A stretch of 45,234 nt of DNA, from contig NZ_KE386939.1 of assembly GCF_000429665.1 (NCBI RefSeq), forward strand, positions 1 to 45,234, in the 5' to 3' direction. Below the pieces are notes generated by a model. That model saw only the letters and a list, made by a program, of their open reading frames with translations, was not told where the DNA came from and did no database searches. This stretch comes from Azovibrio restrictus DSM 23866. GTDB lineage: Bacteria; Pseudomonadota; Gammaproteobacteria; Burkholderiales; Rhodocyclaceae. The translations under genes were made by a program, and so were the position numbers. How positions within the stretch are numbered: the stretch's first letter is position 1; each line of letters begins with the position of its first letter. Shown here piece by piece: positions 7,521 to 14,181 of the stretch.

Positions 7521-8225
7521 TCAGAGGGCAAAGGAAGGCAGGCGGGCGGGCAACTCCAGCCCGACACGGTGCGCGGCGGAAAGCAGGTGGGCCTGCATGG
7601 CCCGGGCGGCGGCCTGGGGATCGGCGGCGGCCAGGGCCTGGAGAATCAGCTGGTGTTCGTCGGCGGGGGCCCAGACCTGGCGGGAGTTGGAAAAGGGCAG
7701 GCGCAGGCTGTGGGCGATCTGCCCCCGGTACTGGGCGGCGATGGCGACCAGGCCGGGGTTGCCGGAGAGCTCGGCGATCCGCAGGTGAAACTGGAGGTCC
7801 CATTCGGAGGCCATGACCAGGTCTCCGCTCTGCAGGGACTGCTGCATGCTGGACTGGATTTCCTGCAGTGAAGCCAGGGCGGCCTGATCCACCCGTTGGG
7901 CTGCCAGGGCGGTCCAGGTGGGCTCCAGGGCCAGGCGGAATTCGATCAGGGCCGCCGGGGACATGCTGCCCCCGGTGGTGTGGGATTCCGGCAGGGAGGC
8001 GGGGTCCGGGGTTGCGCCCACGGTGACGAACACTCCTTTGCCGGGTTGGGAACGGACCAGGCCCAGGGCTTCGAGCATGGAAATGGCCTCCCGCAGGGAA
8101 GCGCGGCTGATCCCCAGGGATTCGGACAGTTCCCGCTGGGGCGGCAGGGTGTCTCCCTGACGGAATTCACCGCCGACGATCCTGCGTTGCAGGGATTGGG
8201 CAGCGATACTGGAAAGGCTGGGCAT
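7521..8225 (-). CDS. GntR-family regulator, FadR/FCD subfamily
   Basis: A 234-residue transcription factor. The N-terminal winged helix-turn-helix (residues about 5-70) has G-D-T-L-P-P-Q-R-E-L-S-E-S-L-G-I-S-R-A-S-L-R-E-A-I and G-K-G-V-F-V; the C-terminal helical FCD domain (about 90-225) has E-F-R-L-A-L-E-P, D-L-Q-F-H-L-R-I-A-E-L-S-G-N and a final D-E-H-Q-L-I-L-Q-A-L-A-A-A-D, which carry the usual metal/ligand-binding His and Asp. It is the first gene of the operon and probably senses a pathway intermediate. A matching operator lies 22 bases upstream, pointing to autoregulation. Confidence 0.9.
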   Translation of the reverse strand: MPSLSSIAAQSLQRRIVGGEFRQGDTLPPQRELSESLGISRASLREAISMLEALGLVRSQPGKGVFVTVGATPDPASLPESHTTGGSMSPAALIEFRLALEPTWTALAAQRVDQAALASLQEIQSSMQQSLQSGDLVMASEWDLQFHLRIAELSGNPGLVAIAAQYRGQIAHSLRLPFSNSRQVWAPADEHQLILQALAAADPQAAARAMQAHLLSAAHRVGLELPARLPSFAL

Positions 8226-8656
8226 CTTCGGGCTCCTGGTGGTCTAACTGGTCTGACCGGTACGAACACTTAGGCAACAGCCGTGCCAGCTGCTGAAGGG
8301 TTTCTCTAAGGCATTGATTTGAATGTTTTTGTGCGCTGAAAACGGCGGCGGGGCCCGTTTCCGGTGTGGGGCGGGCGCGGCGCAACAAGCACCAGGGCGG
8401 TGCCCTCTGGCACTTGCCATGCGCCAAACTGGCGCGCGGGAGCTCAGGGGCGAAATGCTGCTCCCGGCGGCGGCGGGGATATCGGCGGGGCGCCGGGCCC
8501 GGCTAGGGGCACTGGGCGGCGAGGCTTACCTCCAAGGCATTCTTTTTCGGGTGATGAGCGCCGCTTGCCAAGACCTGGCAAGGCTTGATCCCATTGGATT
8601 ATTCCTTCGGAATGGTGCAGAATTTAGCCCCTTTGCATACTCATGGTGGATTGAAC
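8226..8656. other. intergenic region between gntR operon and DUF3592-like gene
   Basis: 431 bases with divergent genes on either side. The left part holds the GntR operator-like palindrome. The middle is GC-rich with no gene I can support; a 170-codon open frame beginning at 8323 runs into the next gene and has no family resemblance. Near 8564-8582 there is a perfect hairpin, cttgcca-agacc-tggcaag. The AT-richer stretch gattattccttcggaatggtgcagaattt (8596-8624) is the likeliest promoter zone for the plus-strand gene. Confidence 0.5.
8247..8261 (-). promoter_or_regulatory. putative GntR/FadR-type operator
   Basis: actggtctgaccggt is a 15-bp inverted repeat (actggtc / gaccggt around T) with one mismatched pair. 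Its core tggt-ctg-accg fits the TNGTNNNACNA operator pattern known for FadR-subfamily GntR regulators except for the last base. A second half-related copy, tggtctaactg, directly precedes it at 8240-8250. Both sit just upstream of gntR, as expected for self-repression of the operon. Confidence 0.5.
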
Positions 8657-9481
8657 ATGGAGCTGTTTCCCGCATCGCGCCCCCTCAAGCTGGATGCCCG
8701 CGGGCTGGGCAAGGAGGGCCGCAAAATCCTGCTCGCGATTGTGCTCACCCTGATCGTGGGGCTGGCCGTCCTGGGTTTTGCCGGTTTTCTGGGCAAGACG
8801 CTCCTGCAGGAGCGGGACCTGTGGAAACGGGGTGAGGCCGGAATCATCACCAGCCTGTCCGGCGAGGTGAAGGAGACCCGGCGCCTGATTCCCGATTACG
8901 ACTACAAGCTCAACGTCGGCTACAAGGACGCCGAGGGCAAGGCCCATCGGGGTACGGCGAAGTTCGACTACCTGATCGTGAAGCTGGACGAGGATAGCGA
9001 CGTGGAGCTGCGCTACGATCCCCAGTCACCCGATCAGTTCGTGCTCAACTGGCAGGCCGAAGGAGGGCTGCCCCGCTGGGGCATGTTCCTGCTCATCGCC
9101 GCCGTGGGCCTGTTTTTCGTGGGTTCCGTGCCTTTTACCCTGGGCAAGCGCCGCAAGCGCAAGGCCCTTTTGCAGCAGGTGGCCCGGGATGGCCGGGAGC
9201 TCTGGCTGGAAGTGCTGAAGCTGGAAAAGCAGTACGGCAGCTTCATCCTCACCTATCTGCAGCCCGCGGGCGGGGAACAGGCGGGCAAGAAGAAGCAGGA
9301 GTCGCTCCAGGTGGCGCCCCTGATCGTCCAGCGGGAAGGCAAGGACTACGCCCTGGCCCTCAGTTCCCCCCAGGCGCCCGGCAAGTGCTTCTTCGTGTAC
9401 GAGGACCTGGGCCCCTTCTCCTTCAGCGACGCAGAGCGGACCGCCATCGCCCAGAAGCTGGCGGCGAATCGGGGCAACTAA
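8657..9481 (+). CDS. DUF3592-like two-helix membrane protein
   Basis: 274 residues from ATG 8657; an in-frame upstream ATG at 8585 gives 24 extra residues without family character. Two membrane helices (about residues 23-45 and 139-160) flank a beta-rich domain with Y-K-L-N-V-G-Y-K-D-A-E-G-K and V-E-L-R-Y-D-P-Q-S-P-D-Q-F-V-L-N, which matches the DUF3592 pattern as I know it. A cytoplasmic or periplasmic tail of about 110 residues follows. Function unknown. It heads a three-gene plus-strand set (gap to next 48 bases). Confidence 0.7.
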   Translation: MELFPASRPLKLDARGLGKEGRKILLAIVLTLIVGLAVLGFAGFLGKTLLQERDLWKRGEAGIITSLSGEVKETRRLIPDYDYKLNVGYKDAEGKAHRGTAKFDYLIVKLDEDSDVELRYDPQSPDQFVLNWQAEGGLPRWGMFLLIAAVGLFFVGSVPFTLGKRRKRKALLQQVARDGRELWLEVLKLEKQYGSFILTYLQPAGGEQAGKKKQESLQVAPLIVQREGKDYALALSSPQAPGKCFFVYEDLGPFSFSDAERTAIAQKLAANRGN

Positions 9482-9529
9482 CCCGGTTCCGCCCATCCTT
9501 TCCTTGAACCTCCACCAGGAACACATGCC

Positions 9530-10240
9530 ATGGTCGCCTACGTGATAGAAGAGGTGGTGGCTGCCCGGGAAAGCCAGCCGGAGCTGATCTGTCCGCACTG
9601 CAAGACCCAGGGAAAGCTGGAAATCATCCTGCTGCGGATCCAGGTCACCATGGCCTTCATTCCCATGATGGGGCTGATCAAGGGCGGTTGGGCCAGCTGC
9701 GCCCACTGCGGCCTGCCGATTCGGGTCGATGCGGAGGATGGCCCCATCCGGCAGGCTTACCGGGCCTTCCGGCGCCGGACCTGGACGCCCCTGCGTTACC
9801 AGAGCGGCATGATCGGCCTGCTCCTGGTGCTGTTCCTGATCTTTGCCCAAATGTTCTACCAGACGCATCACAACCCCTGGGACCAGCGGCCCGACCCGGC
9901 GATCCTGGCCAATCCCCAGGTCGGCGACATCTACCAGGTCGCTATCACGAGGATCGTGCATGAGCCTGGCGCTGACAGGGTGGATACCCTGGGCTACACC
10001 CTGGCCCGGGTGGAAGCCGTCGGAGAAAAGGTGGTGACCCTGCGTTTCCGGGACAATCCCGCACCCGGCTCAAGCCCGCCCATGCTCGACGATCTCCTGG
10101 ACCGGCCCGGCAATTACGCCGGAGAGCCTGTCCTGGTGAAGCGCGGGGCGCTACGGAGCAAATCCCTGGACATTCCCGGCACCACCTATCGGGACGAGCA
10201 TAGGTCCCTGGGTTCCATCTTCGCGGCCCGGCGGCCGTGA
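9530..10240 (+). CDS. zinc-ribbon membrane protein, unknown
   Basis: A 236-residue protein. C-P-H-C at residues 21-24 and C-A-H-C at about 57-60 form a two-knuckle zinc-ribbon-like N-terminal domain. A single membrane helix follows (about 95-112, S-G-M-I-G-L-L-L-V-L-F-L-I-F), then an extracytoplasmic domain of about 120 residues with no family I recognise. AGGA lies upstream of ATG 9530. The stop codon overlaps the next gene's GTG start (GTGA), so the two are translationally coupled. Confidence 0.7.
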   Translation: MVAYVIEEVVAARESQPELICPHCKTQGKLEIILLRIQVTMAFIPMMGLIKGGWASCAHCGLPIRVDAEDGPIRQAYRAFRRRTWTPLRYQSGMIGLLLVLFLIFAQMFYQTHHNPWDQRPDPAILANPQVGDIYQVAITRIVHEPGADRVDTLGYTLARVEAVGEKVVTLRFRDNPAPGSSPPMLDDLLDRPGNYAGEPVLVKRGALRSKSLDIPGTTYRDEHRSLGSIFAARRP

Positions 10241-10764
10241 GCCTGGGGGCGGGGCTGTCCTGGCGGCAAGCCGTCCCGTTTTCTGGACATGCGCCGGCCC
10301 GCGCCTGGCGCCGTCTCTGCCACCTGTCGGGCTTGCCGGGGCTGTTGCTCGCTGTGTTGGCAGTCCCACCGGCTCTGGCCCAGACCGGAGTGCACTGCGC
10401 TCCCGATCTCATCAAGGCCCATGGCCTCAAGCTGCCCCAGGCGGTACTGCTCCGAAGCCGGAGCCAGGAGGACATGGCGCAACCCAGCCAGCTGCTTTGT
10501 GAGACGACTTACGTGGTTCCGGGGCCGCAGGCCCGGGCGATGGAGGCCCTGTTGAGGCGCCGGTACGGCATGGGCAAGCTGGTCTTCGAGTGCTGCGGCT
10601 GGGCGCCGGAAAAAGGCAGGAGCGGATATTTCCGCCGCTCCCATCCCATGGCGGATGGGGCCGAGGCGGTGTACGCGATCACCCTGTCTTCGGAAGAAAC
10701 CCTGGAACGGCGCTGGGACAGGATAGGGAAGTTCTACCTGACCCTGAGCATTTACGCCCTTTGA
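10237..10764 (+). CDS. secreted protein, unknown
   Basis: 175 residues from a GTG at 10237 that overlaps the preceding stop. A long, arginine-containing leader ends in a hydrophobic run and A-L-A-Q-T near residue 49, a plausible signal-peptidase site; ATG 10290 in another frame is not relevant. The mature domain has four cysteines (H-C-A-P, L-C-E-T, E-C-C-G-W) and a motif L-L-R-R-R-Y-G-M-G-K-L-V-F-E-C-C. I do not recognise the family. Coupling to the zinc-ribbon protein suggests they work together at the envelope. Confidence 0.65.
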   Translation: MSLGAGLSWRQAVPFSGHAPARAWRRLCHLSGLPGLLLAVLAVPPALAQTGVHCAPDLIKAHGLKLPQAVLLRSRSQEDMAQPSQLLCETTYVVPGPQARAMEALLRRRYGMGKLVFECCGWAPEKGRSGYFRRSHPMADGAEAVYAITLSSEETLERRWDRIGKFYLTLSIYAL

Positions 10765-10789
10765 GTCGAGGCAGCGCCTGGCGCGAGGC

Positions 10790-11560
10790 TCAGGGCTGCT
10801 GCGAGCTTTTCTGATAAGCGGACTCGAAGTCCTCTCCATCATTTAGCCTCGCTATGAGAGCAAGAAGCCCTGGGCTGCCCACTTCCGCTAGCCAATGTCG
10901 TAACTCGTGCCCCGCCGCTGAATAGACCGGCCGAATTTCAGGTTCCCCTTTGGCTTTGCGTTGAACATTCTTGTCCTCACCATATCGGTGAACTGCGTCG
11001 AGCCATTGCCTCAATGATTTGAACGTATGTAGTTCTTCACGCGTTGGGCGTGGAACATTGGCTGCTACGAGAAATTGCCAGTGACTTTCAGAATGCTCTG
11101 GCGCCTCGCTTATCGCGACTGCCACGCCTTCATCAAACCACTGCGGCAAATGCCATCCTGCGTGAAGGGTTAGCCGGGAGCGCATTTCAGCGTGCGACCA
11201 TTCGTGAGCCAGAAAATGCCAGTTCAGACCACGCGGCGAAAGCAGGATCCGATCACCGTAGACCTTCGCCACAGAACCTCTCCCTCCGAATGCTTCGTAG
11301 CATTCCTCTGTGATACAGGCATGGACTACGGGATGTGAGTTCACAGTACCGTATGCTAGGCGTATGGCCTCTTCCGCTTTATTCACTGCCGCACGGAGAT
11401 TGCTACCTGCCGTTTTGTCTGCGCCAGCCTCTACGTAGATGCTGGGGGCGACCTGGGTAAAACCAAAACTCTCTGGTGCGAGGAGTTTGCCTCCTTGAAG
11501 AACGCTGCACCCACAGAGGAGACTTACGGCTAGAAGAGCAATGATCCAAGACTGACGCAT
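10790..11560 (-). CDS. lipoprotein with HExxH zinc-protease-like motif
   Basis: A 256-residue predicted lipoprotein: the signal peptide ends in the lipobox L-L-C-G-C, with Cys18 as the lipidated residue. H-E-W-S-H at 119-123 followed by W-F-D-E-G at 141-145 is the HExxH plus downstream Glu arrangement of gluzincin metallopeptidases, so it may bind zinc and cleave peptides in the periplasm. The family is not one I can name; the layout recalls the peptidase-MA group. Its GC content is visibly lower than that of neighbours, and it has no clear ribosome site; its start lies inside the end of a small upstream reading frame, so translation may be coupled or the gene may be a recent arrival. Confidence 0.75.
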   Translation of the reverse strand: MRQSWIIALLAVSLLCGCSVLQGGKLLAPESFGFTQVAPSIYVEAGADKTAGSNLRAAVNKAEEAIRLAYGTVNSHPVVHACITEECYEAFGGRGSVAKVYGDRILLSPRGLNWHFLAHEWSHAEMRSRLTLHAGWHLPQWFDEGVAVAISEAPEHSESHWQFLVAANVPRPTREELHTFKSLRQWLDAVHRYGEDKNVQRKAKGEPEIRPVYSAAGHELRHWLAEVGSPGLLALIARLNDGEDFESAYQKSSQQP

Positions 11561-11700
11561 GATTGGCTCAGCCAGAAGACGGGTAACTCGGCGGTATAGG
11601 GCGGGATGCTCTCGATCCTGTCGTTCAGGTCGATGAAAGCGGCCCAGGCGGGCCAGGGCAGAAGGAGCAGGGCCAGCCAGGTGGCGCAGCGGCGTTTCAT
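11530..11700 (-). CDS. short signal-peptide protein or 5' gene remnant
   Basis: A 56-codon frame from ATG 11700. It encodes a clean signal peptide (M-K-R-R-C-A-T-W-L-A-L-L-L-L-P-W-P-A-W-A) and about 28 codons of GC-rich coding-like sequence. Around 11570 the base composition drops and the frame continues only a further dozen codons, into the start of the lipoprotein gene, before a TAG. This looks like the beginning of a native secreted-protein gene cut off by the lower-GC lipoprotein segment. It could alternatively be a genuine leader frame coupled to the lipoprotein (31-base overlap). Confidence 0.4.
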   Translation of the reverse strand: MKRRCATWLALLLLPWPAWAAFIDLNDRIESIPPYTAELPVFWLSQSCVSLGSLLF

Positions 11701-11780
11701 CCTGAAAACCTCACTTCAAGTCCGGGGGAAAACCAGGTCTGGCATCGGCCAGCGGTCTCCCCCTGCTCAAGCCAACCGGA

Positions 11781-12326
11781 TCAGGGACGCGCTTGTCCGG
11801 CAGCAGGGGCCGGATCGGTCGTTTCCAGGGCGGCCTTGAGCTCGGCCATCAGTTGCCCGATGGAAGCATCCAGGCGGCGTTGCATCTCGAGGCCCATGAC
11901 CTGGGAGAAGCCAAGCATTGCCGCCTGGGCTGCCGCCACATCCTTTTTGCCGGTGGGCGAGCGGTAGTAGGCGAGTATCTTGTCCAGTTCGGCATCGGTG
12001 AGCTGTTTGCCGTAGAAGCCGGCCCAGATATCCACCAGCTCCCTGGCGGTGAACATGCTGGAGCAGCGTTCCAGGTAGCGGGTGAATACCTGTTCCAGCT
12101 TCTGGTGTTGTGCGCCTTCCGGCATGCCGCTCTCGGCAATCATCTTCTGATACAGGCTTTGTCCCAGTTCGCTGGCCTGGGCCCTGGACTGGTCGAGCTG
12201 TTGCTGGAACATTTGTTCCAGGCCCTGGGCTTCGATGATCCTGGCGACCTTTGCCTGTCGGGCCGATGTATCGGCCCAGGCATGGGCGGAAACCAGGAAG
12301 GTCAGGGCAATGAGCAGATATTTCAT
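11781..12326 (-). CDS. DUF2059-family periplasmic protein
   Basis: A 181-residue protein with a signal peptide (cleavage after A-H-A-W-A, about residue 18) and a helical DUF2059 domain: F-Y-G-K-Q-L-T-D-A-E-L-D-K-I-L-A-Y-Y-R-S-P-T-G-K-K is the family's signature stretch, with A-M-L-G-F-S-Q-V following. DUF2059 proteins are exported proteins of unknown function, common in proteobacteria. GAGG precedes ATG 12326. The tail ends in a low-complexity Ala/Pro stretch. It is the last flank-style gene before the urease region, which starts 226 bases away on the other strand. Confidence 0.85.
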   Translation of the reverse strand: MKYLLIALTFLVSAHAWADTSARQAKVARIIEAQGLEQMFQQQLDQSRAQASELGQSLYQKMIAESGMPEGAQHQKLEQVFTRYLERCSSMFTARELVDIWAGFYGKQLTDAELDKILAYYRSPTGKKDVAAAQAAMLGFSQVMGLEMQRRLDASIGQLMAELKAALETTDPAPAAGQARP

Positions 12327-12533
12327 GGGGGGCCTCGTGGAGTGGGGAGATTCGGCGGAGCGGGATTGGCGGAGCGCGGATCAAGCCCGGTCTGCCTGGG
12401 CCGGTCCGGGACTGTGCTGCAGGGGCCCAGACCTTATGCCAGGGGGGATGCCGTTGTCAATGAAGAGGCCGGGTGCGGTTGGCGTCTGGCGGCCGGGTAC
12501 GTCATCCTGCGTATGGTCAGGGAGCGGACAAAA

Positions 12534-12548
12534 CGGCTACAGTAGCCG
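12534..12548 (+). promoter_or_regulatory. perfect palindrome just before ureD
   Basis: cggcta-cag-tagccg is a perfect 6-bp inverted repeat with a 3-base loop ending four bases before the ureD ATG. No Shine-Dalgarno sequence is visible there. It could be an operator or an RNA hairpin limiting initiation at the first gene of the urease operon. No match to the GTATGA-N16-TCATAC NikR site is seen nearby. Confidence 0.3.
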
Positions 12549-12552
12549 CGCC

Positions 12553-13428
12553 ATGGATCGCCTGCCTGATTCCTCCTCCCCGGCTTGCCCCGTTGCCGCG
12601 CCCACCTGGCACGCCGAGTTGCATCTCGGCTTCGCCCATCGCGCCGGCCGCACGGTGCTGCGCGAAAACCGCCACCGCGGTCCGCTGCGCGTGCAGAAGG
12701 CGCTCTACCCGGAAGGCGACGGAGTCTGCCAGGCGCTGCTGCTGCATCCGCCCTCGGGCATTGCCGGCGGCGATCATCTGGCGATCGACATTGCCGTCGA
12801 CGACAACAGCCACGCCCAGATCACCACGCCGGGCGCCGGCAAGTGGTATCGCTCGGGCGGCGCGGCGGCGTCGCAGACGGTAACGCTGAACGTCGCTGCC
12901 GGCGCGACGCTGGAATGGCTGCCGCAGGAGAGCATCGTCTTCGACGGCGCGATTGCCCGCATGGATACCCACGTCACGCTTGCCGCCGACAGCCGCTACC
13001 TCGGCTGGGACATCCTCTGCCTGGGCCGGGCGGCGGCTGGTGAGCGCTTCGACCACGGCCGTTTCGACCTGCACTGCCGCATCGAGCGCGCCGGCAAGCC
13101 GCTGTGGATCGAGCGCGGCAGCGTCGCCGGCGGCGACGCCATGCTGCACAGCCCCGCCGGCTGGGCCGGCGCGACGGTATGCGGCACGCTGCTATGCAGC
13201 TTTCCGGAACTGCCGCAACAGGCCGCCGCCCTGCTCGAAGCGCTGCGTACATTGACGCCCGGCGATGGTGCCCGCCACGGCATCACCGCCCCGCCCGGCT
13301 TGCTGATCGCCCGTTACCTCGGCGACAACAGCGAAGCCGCCCGGCTGTGGTTCGCCGAACTGTGGAAAATCCTGCGTCCGGCCTGCTGCGGCCGGCCGGC
13401 CGTGCTGCCCCGAATCTGGAATACCTGA
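12553..13428 (+). CDS. ureD: urease accessory protein UreD
   Basis: A 291-residue UreD (UreH in some species), the scaffold that binds apo-urease and channels nickel from UreG/UreF. Family motifs: T-V-L-R-E-N-R-H-R-G-P-L-R-V-Q-K-A-L-Y-P, H-P-P-S-G-I-A-G-G-D, the G-A-G-K-W-Y-R-S strand and W-L-P-Q-E-S-I-V-F-D. Length is normal. ATG 12553 gives the usual N-terminus; the long in-frame extension upstream starts in intergenic DNA and lacks similarity. It opens the ureDABC run, with ureA 10 bases downstream. Confidence 0.96.
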   Translation: MDRLPDSSSPACPVAAPTWHAELHLGFAHRAGRTVLRENRHRGPLRVQKALYPEGDGVCQALLLHPPSGIAGGDHLAIDIAVDDNSHAQITTPGAGKWYRSGGAAASQTVTLNVAAGATLEWLPQESIVFDGAIARMDTHVTLAADSRYLGWDILCLGRAAAGERFDHGRFDLHCRIERAGKPLWIERGSVAGGDAMLHSPAGWAGATVCGTLLCSFPELPQQAAALLEALRTLTPGDGARHGITAPPGLLIARYLGDNSEAARLWFAELWKILRPACCGRPAVLPRIWNT

Positions 13429-13438
13429 AGGAGTCGTT

Positions 13439-13741
13439 ATGGAACTGACACCGCGTGAGAAAGACAAGCTCTTGATCTTCACCGCCGGCCTGCTCGCCGA
13501 GCGGCGACTGGCCAAGGGCCTGAAGCTGAACTACCCGGAAGCCGTCGCGCTGATCACCTGCGCCATCATGGAAGGCGCCCGCGAAGGCAGGACGGTGGCC
13601 GAGCTGATGCACGCCGGCACCCAGGTGCTGACCCGCGCCGATGTGATGGACGGCATCGCCGAGCTGATCCCGGAAATCCAGGTCGAGGCCACCTTCCCGG
13701 ATGGCACCAAGCTGGTCACGGTCCATAACCCGATTGTTTGA
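13439..13741 (+). CDS. ureA: urease subunit gamma
   Basis: The 100-residue gamma subunit of urease, the structural subunit of the (UreABC)3 trimer. It is recognisable from M-E-L-T-P-R-E-K-D-K-L, G-L-K-L-N-Y-P-E-A-V-A-L-I and the C-terminal G-T-K-L-V-T-V-H-N-P-I. The length is exactly that of the family. AAGGAG sits six bases before ATG 13439. The gap to ureB is unusually long (134 bases) and is filled by inverted purine/pyrimidine repeats. Confidence 0.98.
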   Translation: MELTPREKDKLLIFTAGLLAERRLAKGLKLNYPEAVALITCAIMEGAREGRTVAELMHAGTQVLTRADVMDGIAELIPEIQVEATFPDGTKLVTVHNPIV

Positions 13742-13860
13742 GGAGTGGAGAGTGGGGAAGTGGTGAGTGGAGAGTTTTCGGCGGCGCGACAGCCTCACCT
13801 CCGCCCCCCTCCCACTCCACTCTCGACTCCCGACTCTCAACTCTCAACTCTCCTCCCCCC
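13741..13860. repeat. inverted purine-rich/pyrimidine-rich repeat between ureA and ureB
   Basis: The left part (13741-13778) is built of gagtggagag-type units (gagtggagagtgg, gtgagtggagagtt). The right part (13810-13855) is the reverse-complement type, cccactccactctcgactcccgactctcaactctcaactctcct, with a tandem 8-mer ctcaactct. The arms could fold into a long imperfect hairpin around cggcgg...cctcacctccgcccc. Strand asymmetry is nearly total: one arm purines, the other pyrimidines. It separates two genes that are normally adjacent in this operon type. Confidence 0.75.
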
Positions 13861-13875
13861 TTTCGGAGCTACGCC

Positions 13876-14181
13876 ATGATCCCCGGAGAACTCCTCGCCG
13901 AACCCGGCGAACTCGAATTGAACGTCGGCCGGCCGACCATCACACTGGTCGTCGCCAATACCGGCGACCGGCCGATCCAGGTCGGCTCGCACTACCACTT
14001 CTTTGAAACCAACGCCGGTCTCAGCTTCGACCGCGACGCCGCCCGCGGCTACCGCCTCGACATCGCCGCCGGCACCGCCGTGCGCTTCGAGCCGGGCCAG
14101 AGCCGCACCGTGCAACTGGTCGCGCTGGCCGGCGAACGCAAGGTCTATGGTTTCCGCGGCCTCGTTCAGGGAGCACTGTGA
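13876..14181 (+). CDS. ureB: urease subunit beta
   Basis: The 101-residue beta subunit. Motifs: M-I-P-G-E-L, V-A-N-T-G-D-R-P-I-Q-V-G-S-H-Y-H-F-F-E-T-N, R-G-Y-R-L-D-I-A-A-G-T-A-V-R-F-E-P-G and V-Y-G-F-R-G-L-V, all diagnostic. The start is ATG 13876; an in-frame ATG at 13738 overlaps ureA's end and would translate the repeat, so it is rejected. The start has only a weak GGAG (13865-13868). The stop shares one base with the ureC start. Confidence 0.98.
   Translation: MIPGELLAEPGELELNVGRPTITLVVANTGDRPIQVGSHYHFFETNAGLSFDRDAARGYRLDIAAGTAVRFEPGQSRTVQLVALAGERKVYGFRGLVQGAL

Noticed and set aside
8323..8835. A 170-codon plus-strand open frame upstream of and overlapping the DUF3592-like gene
   Set aside because: Amino-acid make-up is Gly/Ala/Arg/Pro noise typical of out-of-frame GC-rich DNA, no family features, and it overlaps a well-supported gene in another frame.
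12480..12530. A possible NikR operator before ureD (gtacgtcatcctgcgtatgg)
   Set aside because: The half-sites face away from each other and have wrong spacing compared with GTATGA-N16-TCATAC.
12235..12552. An in-frame 106-codon extension upstream of ureD
   Set aside because: It overlaps the DUF2059 start region and has no UreD-like sequence; ATG 12553 gives the normal family N-terminus.
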